Origin: Streptomyces sp. SCUT-3
Lineage (GTDB): Bacteria; Actinomycetota; Actinomycetes; Streptomycetales; Streptomycetaceae
Reading direction: 5' to 3'
Length of the DNA stretch: 64,000 bases
Assembly (NCBI RefSeq): GCF_014083985.1
Contig: NZ_CP046907.1
Span: 4,378,501-4,442,500, forward strand
In this document: positions 9,489 to 18,493 of the stretch, piece by piece
How positions within the stretch are numbered: the stretch's first letter is position 1
Layout of the letters: each line of letters opens with the position of its first letter
The notes under the pieces: generated by a model
The model's input: only the letters and a program-made list of their open reading frames with translations
Database searches by the model: none
Told to the model about the DNA's origin: nothing
Program-made: the position numbers and the translations under genes

Positions 9489-9528
9489 GGCCCCGGGCCC
9501 CGGCCGTCCCCGGCCGGGGCCCGGGGCC
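9489..9528 (-). terminator. Terminator hairpin after the DUF779 gene
   Basis: A perfect 17-bp G+C stem (arms 9489-9505 and 9512-9528) with a 6-base loop, 24 bases past the DUF779 stop codon. It separates the aldehyde operon from the pseudogene. Confidence 0.65.
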
Positions 9529-9551
9529 CGGGGACAGCCGGGGACGGCCGG

Positions 9552-10003
9552 TCAGGCGTCCGGGTCCGCTCCCGTGGGGAGCGGCGGGCCGTCCTCCAGC
9601 GCCTGCGCCTCCTCGTCGGTCAGCAGCCGGGAGCGGAGCAGGAACCGCACGCCCTCGGGCGCCTCCAGGGAGAACCCGCCGCCCCGGCCCGGGACGACGT
9701 CCACGGTCAGGTGGGTGTGCTTCCAGTACGCGTACTGGTCGGCGCTCATCCAGAACGGCGTGCCGCCCGCCACCCGGCCGAGCAGCACGTCCGACGCCCC
9801 CACCCTGAACTCGCCGCGCGGGTAGCACATGGGCGAGCTGCCGTCGCAGCACCCGCCGGACTGATGGAACATCAGCGGCCCGTGCCGGTCCGCCAGGCGG
9901 CGCAGCAGGTCCTCCGCGGCCGGCGTCAGCCCCACGCGGCCGGGCGCCGCGTCCCGGCCGGTCGCGTCCCCCTCGGTCCCGTCCCGGCCGGTCGCGCCGT
10001 CCA

Positions 10004-10004
<1 letters not shown>
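9552..10004 (-). CDS. DUF779 domain protein
   Basis: 150 aa. The conserved core HQSGGCCDGSSPMCYP, with its cysteine cluster, and the later DQYAYWKHTHLTVDVVPGRGGGFSLE identify DUF779. Proteins of this family are nearly always encoded beside an ExaC/AcoD-type aldehyde dehydrogenase. Their biochemical role is not established, though the Cys/His cluster suggests metal binding. The ATG overlaps the aldehyde dehydrogenase stop by one base (TGATG), so translation is probably coupled and the two proteins made together. The N-terminal 25 residues are Gly/Asp/Arg-rich and poorly conserved, and a later start is conceivable. Confidence 0.85.
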
Positions 10005-11521
<1,517 letters not shown>

Positions 11522-11701
11522 GGTGCGGCTCCTCGGTGAGGGTACGGGTGCGGTGCGCCGCGGCGGCCCCGCCGCCGCGACACACCGCACTGTGGCTCCC
11601 GGAGGTTGGCGAAAGGTTGGCGCACCGCCCGGCGCGCCCCGTGGTTCACCCGTGCGACGCGGTTCGTCCCCGTGCGGCGGTGCACCGCGGCCCGTCGCGT
11701 T

Positions 11702-13018
11702 TCAGTCGTGCGACGCGGTGCTCAGCCGGCCCGCGGCCACCGCGCGGCGCGCGTCGTGCGGGCCCAGCAGCCGCAGCGCGTGCTCGTGGACCTCCGCGTC
11801 GTGCGGGACGCGCTCCCCGTAGCACAGGGCGAGTTCCGCGCTGGTGCCGGACAGCACGGCCTCCCGCACGCCGACCTCCAGCCGCTCGCGCCACTCGGCG
11901 ATCCCCGGCGCCTCCGACTGCGGCAGCAGGGGGCCGCGGTGGAGCCGCACCGCGGTCGCGGCGTCGCCCCGCTCCAGCGCCCGCAGCACCTCGACGGCGT
12001 CGCAGGACACCGGCACCGTCAACGCGTACCTGCGCGGTGCGATGCCGCCGCCGAGGGCGCGCCGCAGGTGCGAGACCTCCGCCTTGAACGTGGAGGCGGT
12101 GACCGGACGGTCCCCGTACAGGGCCTCGCGGAGCCGTTCGGGCCAGAACCCGTCCGGCTCCAGGGCGAGCAGCGCCAGGATCTCCCGCTGGCGCGGCCGC
12201 AGCCGCAACGGCTCCCCGCCGTGCAGCACCTCCTCGTGGCCCAGGCAGGACAGCCGCAGCGGGGAGGCGGCCGGGACCGCGGGGGAGGCGCCGGGGCCCG
12301 CCCCCGGCGGGCCGCCGTGACCGCCGTGACCGCCGTGACCGGTGCGGCCGGTGCGGCCGCCGGCCTCCTGCCGTTCGGCGCGCAGCCGGGCCTCGATCGT
12401 GGAGACCGCGGTCCGCACGGCCCCCATGGCCAGCGGGTGCGAGCGGTCCCACGTGGTCGACAGGTCCAGCACGCCCAGGATCCGGCCCTCCGGGCTGCGG
12501 ATCGGGGCGCAGTAGCAGACCCAGCCGTGCAGCGCCGCCACCAGGTGCTCGGCGGAGAACACCGAGCAGGGGCGTCCGGTGAGCAGGGCCAGGGAGAGGG
12601 CGTTGGTGCCCATGGCCCGCTCGTCCCAGCGCCCGCCCGGCGCGAAGTTGACCCGCTCGGCGCGCCGCCGCATCACGCGCCCCCCGCAGGTCCACAGGAT
12701 GGTGCCGGTCTCGTCGGTGACCGCGGCGACGAAACCCGCGTCGTCCGCGATGCTGCGCAGCTCGTCGGCCAGTTCGTGGACCGGGCGGCGCAGGGGGGAG
12801 CCGGACCAGCGGGAGTCCACCCGGCCGTCGTCGGCCACCGGCGCGCTGTCTCGCGCCGGGTCCACGGTGCCCAGGGACCGCAGCCAGGACCGGGTGACCT
12901 CGTCGCGCAGCGGCGGGCCGCCGCCGGACGCGCGGGCCGCGGGCAGCCCGGGCACCCAGCGCGCCCATTCGCGTTCCAGGTCCGTCCTTCGCCGCCGGAG
13001 TGCGTTCCGCTCTGACAT
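11702..13018 (-). CDS. GAF-domain transcriptional regulator of the aldehyde dehydrogenase operon
   Basis: 438 aa. The N-terminal half resembles the sensor part of AcoR-type regulators: an SWLRS motif near residue 48, then a GAF domain about residues 85-240 (VTDETGTILWTCGG, NFAPGGRWDERAMGTNA, VVAALHGWVCYCAPIRS). AcoR proteins normally continue with a sigma-54 AAA+ domain. Here that is missing and replaced by a Gly/His-rich linker (GHGGHGGHGG) and a C-terminal winged-helix-like region (LRLRPRQREILALLALEPDGF, VTASTFKAEVSHLRRAL). That fits actinobacteria, which lack sigma-54. Its position 180 bp upstream of the dehydrogenase on the same strand suggests it controls that gene. The start MSERNALRR at 13018 is conserved-looking. 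The ORF remains open upstream only as a shadow of the next gene. Confidence 0.8.
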   Translation of the reverse strand: MSERNALRRRRTDLEREWARWVPGLPAARASGGGPPLRDEVTRSWLRSLGTVDPARDSAPVADDGRVDSRWSGSPLRRPVHELADELRSIADDAGFVAAVTDETGTILWTCGGRVMRRRAERVNFAPGGRWDERAMGTNALSLALLTGRPCSVFSAEHLVAALHGWVCYCAPIRSPEGRILGVLDLSTTWDRSHPLAMGAVRTAVSTIEARLRAERQEAGGRTGRTGHGGHGGHGGPPGAGPGASPAVPAASPLRLSCLGHEEVLHGGEPLRLRPRQREILALLALEPDGFWPERLREALYGDRPVTASTFKAEVSHLRRALGGGIAPRRYALTVPVSCDAVEVLRALERGDAATAVRLHRGPLLPQSEAPGIAEWRERLEVGVREAVLSGTSAELALCYGERVPHDAEVHEHALRLLGPHDARRAVAAGRLSTASHD

Positions 13019-13212
13019 TGGCTTCCCGAGGCCGTTCCGAACATCTCCGCCCTTGCCGCCCCGCCCCCGCCGCCCGGCGCGGCCACCCGGTCGAACGCCT
13101 GGTCGGAGCGGGTGGAACGGCACGGGCGACGTCGGCGAGTCTAGCGTTGTGTGCCGCAGGTCACACCAGTGCCGCAGGCGGTTCCCGCGGGAGCGGAGCC
13201 GGCGGCGGTCGT

Positions 13213-15882
13213 TCAGCCGGGCAGGGAAGTGCTCCGCACCTCCTTGCCCTCCCCCGCGCTGGCGATGTGGCGGCCGTCGGGATAGAAGACGACTGCGTTG
13301 ACCGCCCGGGGATGGAGGACCTGGGACCTCTGCGCTCCGTCCCGGCAGTCCCAGATCCGCACCGCCCGGTCCTCGCCGCCCGTGGCGACCAGGGTTCCGT
13401 CCGGAGCGAACGCCACACTCCTGATTCCCCGCGCGTGGCGCACCGAGAAGCGCTGCGCCCAGGCTTCCGTGTCCCAGACCTGGGCCGTCCTGTCCTCGCT
13501 GCAGGAGGCGAGGGAACGGCCGTCGGGCGAGAAGGCGACGCCGAGGACGAAGTGCTTGTGGCGGATCTCCAGCCGGGGCTCCCAGGCGGCCGTGTCCCAC
13601 ACGCGCGCCGTCCGGTCCTCGCTCCCGCTGAGGAGGAGGGCGCCGTCCGGGCTGAACGCCAGCCCCTTCACCGCGAGCCTGTGCTTCACCCGCGCGACCG
13701 GCTCGCCCGTCTCCGTGTCCCACAGTTGCACGGTGCCGTCCGCACAGCCGGTCGCCAGGTGCCGGCTGTCGGGACTGAACGCCACCGCGTTGACGAAGTG
13801 CCCGTGCGGGAACCGGAAGACGGGCTCGTCGGCGTCCATGGCCCACACGCGGGCCTGGTTGTCCGTACTGCCGGCGGCCAGGTGGCGGCTGTCGGGACTG
13901 AACGCCACCGCGCCGACGGAGCAGCTCCACCCCTTCGAGCTCTTCTCCCACACCTTCCGGCCGGTCGCCGCGTTCCACACCCGCAGCCACCTGCGCGACC
14001 CGGTGGCGAGCAGTCCGCCGCCCGGGTGAACGTCCAGGGCGAGGACCCACTGGTCCACGCCGATCGTCGGCAGCGGACAGGGGCCCTCTCCGGCCGCCGG
14101 GGCGGAGGCGGCGGTGGGGGCGCCGGGCCGCGGGGGCGCGCCGACCGACGGGCGCGGGCCCCCGGCCGGCCAGGACGTGCCCGCCGGCCGGGGCGCGCCG
14201 ACTCCCCAGGAGCCTGCGGAAGGCCGTTCCCGTCCGCACCGGGCGATCCGCTCGCGCGCTCGTGCCGCCGAGCCGTCGGGGTCGGTCCACGAGGGGTCGA
14301 GCGCGCGGATCCGATCGGCGGTGCGCACGGCGGCCTCGTCGTCCCCGGCGTCGGCCTGCCGCCGCAGCAGGTCCTGCAGGCGGCGGGCCTCCGCCCGGTC
14401 CTCCGCCCGCCTCAGCCGTGCGTGCGCCTCGGCGTGGCCGGGATCGGTGCCGAGCACGGCCCGGTAGTGCTCCTGCGCGGTGTCGAGGTCCCCCGCCTCC
14501 TCGGCCCGGACGCCCTGCGCGTAGTCACTCTGCAGCCGGACGTGCTCGAGCATGTTCCGGACGTCGGCGTCCCCCGGCAGCCGCCGGGCCGCGGCGGTCA
14601 GCTGCAGCACCGCCGCCTCCCAGTCCCGGTCGTGCTGTGCCTGCCAGAACGCGGCGGAGGCCTCCTCCCGTACCTGCCGCGCCGTCTTCTCCGGCTCTCC
14701 GCCGGGGGTTCCCTGCTCCCCGGCGGGAACCTTTGTCGCCGCCTCCGCCTCCGCCTTCGGTGTCTCCTCCGGCTCCTCGGGGGGTGTGGAGCCTCGCAGG
14801 TCGAACAGCCGGGCGTCCCCGCTCCTCTGGTACAGGATCGGGGTGAAGCACTCCAGGCTGTCGTCCTTGTACACGCGCAGCGCGACCCGGCCCGCGCGGA
14901 CCGCCTCGTCGACGGACCGGTTGGCCGCCAGCGCCTGGTAGAAGGCGTAGGAGAACAGGACGGCCGCGTGGTCGGTCACGGCGAACTGCATGGCGACCAC
15001 CGCCGGCACCGTGTGCTCCAGCACCGCTGCCGCGCTGGAGAACAGGTCCTCGGAGCTGCCCGTGCCGGTCTCGCAGCTGTTGAGCACGACCAGACGCGGA
15101 CGGGGGCGGGCCAGGCTGATCAGGGCGCCCAGCGCCTCGGCGTGCAGCGGGTCCTCGCGGCCCCGCTCGTCGGCGAAGATGATCATTCCCTCGCGCCGCT
15201 GCTCGTCGAACTTCCCGTGGCCGACGAAGTGCAGCACGTGGCAGCCGGACAGCAGCGCCGCCGTGAGGTCCTGTTTCGTCTGGCCCTGCACCCAGGTCAG
15301 CCGCACCAGCCCCTCCTCGACGAGCGGGGTGAGCGCGGCCTGCAGGCTCTCCTTCTCCTTCTCGGCGTCCAGCGTCCCCAAGGAGCCGGGCAGGGCGACC
15401 ATGCCCAGGATGTGCAGCGGCGGGGCGACCCGCAGCGGGGCGACGGGCTCCAGCACCTCCACGTGGCGCACCAGCGGCTGGCTCAGGCTCAGGTAGCCGC
15501 CCATTTTGGAGTTGTGCAGCAGCTCCCAGGGCAGGGCCGCCAGTTCCGGTGAGCGGATGCGGAAGACCAGCCGCAGGACCTCGTCCTGCTCCTCGGCCTT
15601 CTGCCGGCTGGACAGGTACAGCCCCGGGATCGAGTTGCGGAACACCGCGTCGAAGAGCTTCTTCCCCACCTCCCGGGCCGGCCGCTCCAGCTCGGTCTGG
15701 GCCGCGCGGGAACGGACTGCCGACCCCAGTACCGAGGCCTGCAGCATCGGCATGCTCTGCAGGATCTCGTCGGCGTCCAGTTCGGTGGACGTGCTGTCCT
15801 CACCGGCGGGGGAGGAGACATCGACCCGGTACCGGTCCGGCCCCCCGCTGATCTCCACGACGAAGTCGCTGGTGTGCGCCAT
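13213..15882 (-). CDS. CHAT protease-TPR-WD40 multidomain protein
   Basis: 889 aa. Residues about 75-365 form a caspase-like CHAT domain. His222 in HFVGHG and Cys270 in LVVLNSCETG are the expected catalytic dyad, and PALPWELL-type wording (ELAALPWELL, 114-122) is typical of the family. Residues 405-535 contain Ala-rich TPR-like helices. After a Pro/Gly linker (550-600), seven WD40 blades run from 605 to 889, with repeat endings near 636, 680, 721, 762, 803 and 844 (for example ARVWDTA, AQVWDTE). The propeller and helices probably sense or bind a partner that releases protease activity (inference from CHAT conflict systems). It lies 78 bp downstream of the two-TM gene on the same strand, so they are probably co-transcribed. 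The start at 15882 gives the natural N-terminus. Confidence 0.88.
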   Translation of the reverse strand: MAHTSDFVVEISGGPDRYRVDVSSPAGEDSTSTELDADEILQSMPMLQASVLGSAVRSRAAQTELERPAREVGKKLFDAVFRNSIPGLYLSSRQKAEEQDEVLRLVFRIRSPELAALPWELLHNSKMGGYLSLSQPLVRHVEVLEPVAPLRVAPPLHILGMVALPGSLGTLDAEKEKESLQAALTPLVEEGLVRLTWVQGQTKQDLTAALLSGCHVLHFVGHGKFDEQRREGMIIFADERGREDPLHAEALGALISLARPRPRLVVLNSCETGTGSSEDLFSSAAAVLEHTVPAVVAMQFAVTDHAAVLFSYAFYQALAANRSVDEAVRAGRVALRVYKDDSLECFTPILYQRSGDARLFDLRGSTPPEEPEETPKAEAEAATKVPAGEQGTPGGEPEKTARQVREEASAAFWQAQHDRDWEAAVLQLTAAARRLPGDADVRNMLEHVRLQSDYAQGVRAEEAGDLDTAQEHYRAVLGTDPGHAEAHARLRRAEDRAEARRLQDLLRRQADAGDDEAAVRTADRIRALDPSWTDPDGSAARARERIARCGRERPSAGSWGVGAPRPAGTSWPAGGPRPSVGAPPRPGAPTAASAPAAGEGPCPLPTIGVDQWVLALDVHPGGGLLATGSRRWLRVWNAATGRKVWEKSSKGWSCSVGAVAFSPDSRHLAAGSTDNQARVWAMDADEPVFRFPHGHFVNAVAFSPDSRHLATGCADGTVQLWDTETGEPVARVKHRLAVKGLAFSPDGALLLSGSEDRTARVWDTAAWEPRLEIRHKHFVLGVAFSPDGRSLASCSEDRTAQVWDTEAWAQRFSVRHARGIRSVAFAPDGTLVATGGEDRAVRIWDCRDGAQRSQVLHPRAVNAVVFYPDGRHIASAGEGKEVRSTSLPG

Positions 15883-15960
15883 GGGTTGTCCCGCCCTTCG
15901 GGTGGGGTGGTCACGGGACGGCGGCTGTCGCGCGCCCCGGACCCCGCGGCAGCCGCTGTG

Positions 15961-16752
15961 TCACGATCCGGGCGCTGCCGCCGTGGCTGCGGAGGAGGAG
16001 TTGTCCAGGACGGGACCGGACTTCTCCATGTCCATTGCCCAGTTGATGAACGCCTCGAGGTCGACGTCCAAATGCTCTTCCTCGGCCATTGCCACGATGC
16101 TCAGGAATTCTTCGGTCCAGAGGACAATGGGTTTATTGTCCACGACGGCGCAGATGATGAACCCGTGCTGGCCGTTTTCCGTCTCGTAATTACTGTAACC
16201 CCCGTTTTCGAAATCCTCCCTGGTCTTGCAGTTGGACTTCGGAAGTTCGCTCACGTCGGTCACCCCGAGGAGGTCGGTGACGTAGGAGTTCATGGACGGA
16301 CTGTCGGGAAAAGAGATGTAATCGACGTACTCCGGGGCGTCCGGGCTCCTGTCGCACTCGGCGCCTTCGACCGCTCCTCGAGGAAGGTCGCTCATCGGCC
16401 GGCAGTCGTCCACGAAGTTCTGGGGGATGTGCTGTCCGATCTCACCCAGGCTGTTCGTGGGTGAACTCGGAGGAGGAGAGGATGTCGGCGCCTGCGTCGG
16501 CGTCGAGGCGGTGGGGGAGGGCGTGGGGGTGGACCCGGTCACCGGACCGTCCCCGCCCTCTTCCTCGGTGACCGCGAACAGTACGACGCTCGTCAGCACC
16601 AGGACGGTTCCGGCGCCCGCGGCGAAGAGCCGGGGGATTCGTTGCATCCTCGGTACGGAGAATTCCCGGATCGAGACTCCGCCGCCGATGAACGCCAGGA
16701 CCAGGAGTAAGGCGCCGATGGCGAACAGGAGGATTTTCAGTGCGGTGGGCAT
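15961..16752 (-). CDS. Two-TM protein with extracytoplasmic cysteine-bearing domain; TTA codon
   Basis: 263 aa. The first membrane helix is about residues 7-26 (ILLFAIGALLLVLAFIGGGV) and the second 43-62. A Pro/Thr/Ser-rich linker runs 70-100, then an outer domain spans about 103-263 with four cysteines (117, 133, 175, 201), enough for two disulfides. The outer domain resembles those at the C-termini of actinobacterial Ser/Thr kinases, but I cannot assign a family. Codon 15 is TTA (complement of 16708-16710), so translation should depend on the bldA leucyl tRNA. The outer-domain segment also uses AAT, AAA, AGT, TCT and TTT codons, giving a lower G+C than neighbouring genes and suggesting transfer. 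It precedes the CHAT gene and is divergent from the trypco1 gene. A sensor or membrane anchor role is inference. Confidence 0.8.
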   Translation of the reverse strand: MPTALKILLFAIGALLLVLAFIGGGVSIREFSVPRMQRIPRLFAAGAGTVLVLTSVVLFAVTEEEGGDGPVTGSTPTPSPTASTPTQAPTSSPPPSSPTNSLGEIGQHIPQNFVDDCRPMSDLPRGAVEGAECDRSPDAPEYVDYISFPDSPSMNSYVTDLLGVTDVSELPKSNCKTREDFENGGYSNYETENGQHGFIICAVVDNKPIVLWTEEFLSIVAMAEEEHLDVDLEAFINWAMDMEKSGPVLDNSSSAATAAAPGS

Positions 16753-16893
16753 GATCGTGGATCCCTTCGATCGATCCGGAATCGGCCCATGCTGTGTCGC
16801 GGCGGGTCGGCGGCCTTCGTCGGTCCGTCGGACCGGTGTCGAACGGCGGTGCCGGGTGGTGGTGCCGTGGCACCGTTGCGCGCCGATGAGGTC

Positions 16894-16922
16894 TGTATAC
16901 CCTTCGGTAAACAGGGCATACA
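16894..16922. promoter_or_regulatory. 29-bp near-palindrome, candidate bidirectional promoter/operator
   Basis: TGTATACCC (16894-16902) and GGGCATACA (16914-16922) are 9-base inverted arms with one mismatch and an 11-base spacer. The outer hexamers lie 17 bases apart, the spacing of -35/-10 elements, on both strands. Rightward, CATACA ends 7 bases before the ATG of the trypco1 gene. Leftward, TATACA points at the two-TM gene. A nested imperfect GTATACC/GGTAAAC inverted repeat (16895-16912) could be a repressor site. Confidence 0.45.
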
Positions 16923-16929
16923 CGCACAT

Positions 16930-17280
16930 ATGAGGACGGTTGAGTTCCCGTTGGAGGACGGCGGCGCCGTGCTGGTGCGGCTTCAGGAGGAGCCCTGGCC
17001 CGACTCGGTGGTGACGCGGGGGGTGTCCGGGGCGGCCGCGGTCGAGCAGGCCGAGCGCACCTTCGAGTCGGCCATGGACACGGTGCGCGATGTGGCCCGC
17101 AGTGTCGCCGCCCGGGTCCGGGGCTTCCCCGGTGGCCCGGACGAGCTCGTCGTCGAGTTCGGGGTGGAGATGAGCGCGAAGGCCGGCGCGGTGGTCACCG
17201 CGGTGGGCGCCTCGGCGCAGTTGAAGGTCAGCCTGAAGTGGCAGGCACCCCCGAAGCAGCAGGCGCCGCAGCAGTTGTAG
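16930..17280 (+). CDS. Trypco1-type (CU044_2847 family) small protein
   Basis: 116 aa. The pattern matches the CU044_2847/trypsin-co-occurring domain 1 family: an N-terminal strand pair (VEFPLEDGGAVLVRL), a helical middle, PDELVVEFGVEMSAKAGAVV, and a final LKVSLKW. The family was described computationally next to trypsin-like, CHAT and other effector proteins in predicted conflict or cell-death systems. It has no known enzymatic residues and is thought to be an adaptor or regulator. Here it is divergent from the two-TM/CHAT pair, a context that supports the assignment. The ATG at 16930 has only a weak upstream purine stretch, and the candidate -10 at 16917-16922 would give a leaderless transcript. 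Confidence 0.8.
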   Translation: MRTVEFPLEDGGAVLVRLQEEPWPDSVVTRGVSGAAAVEQAERTFESAMDTVRDVARSVAARVRGFPGGPDELVVEFGVEMSAKAGAVVTAVGASAQLKVSLKWQAPPKQQAPQQL

Positions 17281-17370
17281 GGCCGGTGCGGCGGCCGTTC
17301 CGTGTGCGGGCCGGTCCCCGTACGGAGTAATCGGGGAATGGCGCGGGGGACCGGGGAAAGGGAGCGGAGC

Positions 17371-17787
17371 ATGAGCACTGGCGAGCGCACGCTGTACACC
17401 ACGACCGCGGTCTCCCTGCGTGATCCGGACCGGGTGCGGGTCGGCGAGGAGGGGCACAGGGAGCTGTTCGTGGTCGGGCCCGACGCTTCCGAGACCCTCT
17501 TCGACGAGCCGGCCTGGAACCCCGAGCAGATGTACGCGGCGGCCGTGGCCTCCTGTCTCCACCAGGCGCTCGCCCTGGTCGCGAGCGAGGTCGGGGTCGA
17601 CACGCACGGCAGCCGGGTGAAGGCCGTGGTCTCCCTGGAGCACACCGGTCCGCTGCGGTACTCCTTCTCCACCACCGTCTCGGTCGACCTGCCGGGAGTG
17701 GAGCCGCGCCGGCGGGACGAGGTGATCGCCGAGGCGCTGCGGTCCTGTCCGATGGGACAGGGGATGGAGGTCAAGGCCACCCCCTGA
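17371..17787 (+). CDS. Organic hydroperoxide resistance protein (Ohr/OsmC family)
   Basis: 138 aa. Ohr proteins reduce organic hydroperoxides using two redox cysteines. Both are visible: Cys in AASCLHQAL near residue 56 and Cys in RSCPMGQG near residue 128. The overall Ohr topology (YTTTAVSLRDPDRVRV at the N-terminus, NPEQMYAAAVASC) fits. GGGAAAGGGAGCGG precedes the ATG at 17371. The nearby MarR gene (17901-18383) faces it tail to tail. OhrR regulators are MarR proteins, but that gene's own divergent neighbour is a more likely target. Confidence 0.88.
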   Translation: MSTGERTLYTTTAVSLRDPDRVRVGEEGHRELFVVGPDASETLFDEPAWNPEQMYAAAVASCLHQALALVASEVGVDTHGSRVKAVVSLEHTGPLRYSFSTTVSVDLPGVEPRRRDEVIAEALRSCPMGQGMEVKATP

Positions 17788-17900
17788 GCCGCGCCCCGCG
17801 GGGCGGGCCCCGCGCGGCAGGCCGCCGGACGGGGTGCCGCAGGCCGTCCTTTTTCCGAGGGGGCCCGCGCGGTCGCTCCCTCGTGGCCGGTCCTTCGCGG

Positions 17901-18383
17901 TCAGTCCTTCACGTCCCCGTCCCGGCCGCCCTCGCTCTCGTCCCCGTCCGCGTTCTCCGCGTTCTCGCCCAGCATGCGGCGCAGCAGGTCGCGCAGGGTG
18001 GCGCGCTCCTGCTCGGTCAGCCGGGCCAGCGGTTCGCGGGCGAAGTCCAGGGAGGCGCGCAGCCGCTCCTCGGTCCTCCTGCCCTCCTCGGTGACCGCGG
18101 CGAGCTTGACCCGCCGGTCGGAGGGGTCCGGGCGGCGCTCCACCAGGTCGCGGGCCTCCAGCCGGTCGACTATTCCGGTGATGTTGGAGGGCTCGCACTT
18201 GAGCCGTACCGCGACCTTGCGCATGGGCATGGGCCGGTGGGACAGGAGGGACAGCACGCGGGCCTGGGCGCCGGTGAGGTTGTGGGCGCAGGCCGCCTCC
18301 TCGTACTCCTCGTGGTAGCGGGTGACGACCGAGGCGATCAGGTCGACGACCTCGAGGGTGAGGGGATCGGCGTGCTGTGACAT
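17901..18383 (-). CDS. MarR family transcriptional regulator
   Basis: 160 aa. It has a winged helix-turn-helix with LTGAQARVLSLLSHRPMPMRKVAVRL, the recognition helix EPSNITGIVDRLEARDLVER, and the wing RRPDPSDRRVKLAAVTEEG. No N-terminal cysteine corresponding to the OhrR redox switch is seen, although Cys at about 32 and 63 occur elsewhere. It is divergent from the zinc-free oxidoreductase at 18494, which it probably represses. TACCCT at 18390-18395 (reverse strand) ends 6 bases before its ATG, so a leaderless autoregulated transcript is plausible. The C-terminus is an acidic, disordered Glu/Asp/Gly tail. Confidence 0.9.
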   Translation of the reverse strand: MSQHADPLTLEVVDLIASVVTRYHEEYEEAACAHNLTGAQARVLSLLSHRPMPMRKVAVRLKCEPSNITGIVDRLEARDLVERRPDPSDRRVKLAAVTEEGRRTEERLRASLDFAREPLARLTEQERATLRDLLRRMLGENAENADGDESEGGRDGDVKD

Positions 18384-18404
18384 GACTCAAGGGTACGCAG
18401 CCGT

Positions 18405-18425
18405 TTGACAACCTCGAACATCGAG
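18405..18425. promoter_or_regulatory. MarR/oxidoreductase divergent control site
   Basis: TTGACA at 18405-18410 is a consensus -35 for the rightward oxidoreductase. Overlapping it is the inverted repeat CTCGA-ACA-TCGAG (18413-18425). A MarR dimer on this repeat would block both the rightward promoter and the leftward marR promoter. Confidence 0.5.
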
Positions 18426-18493
18426 CGCATGGTTACTTAAGAATGTGAAACATTGCCATGGTGAAACTGTGGCGCAAGGAGGCACCCGCACCC

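Noticed and set aside
12310-12360. Short tandem repeats CCGCCGTGA in a row
   Set aside because: They encode a GHG linker in the GAF regulator and are in frame; ordinary low-complexity coding sequence.
16737-16919. Small reverse-strand ORF between the two-TM and trypco1 genes
   Set aside because: No ribosome site, arginine/proline-rich, and it lies over the shared promoter palindrome.
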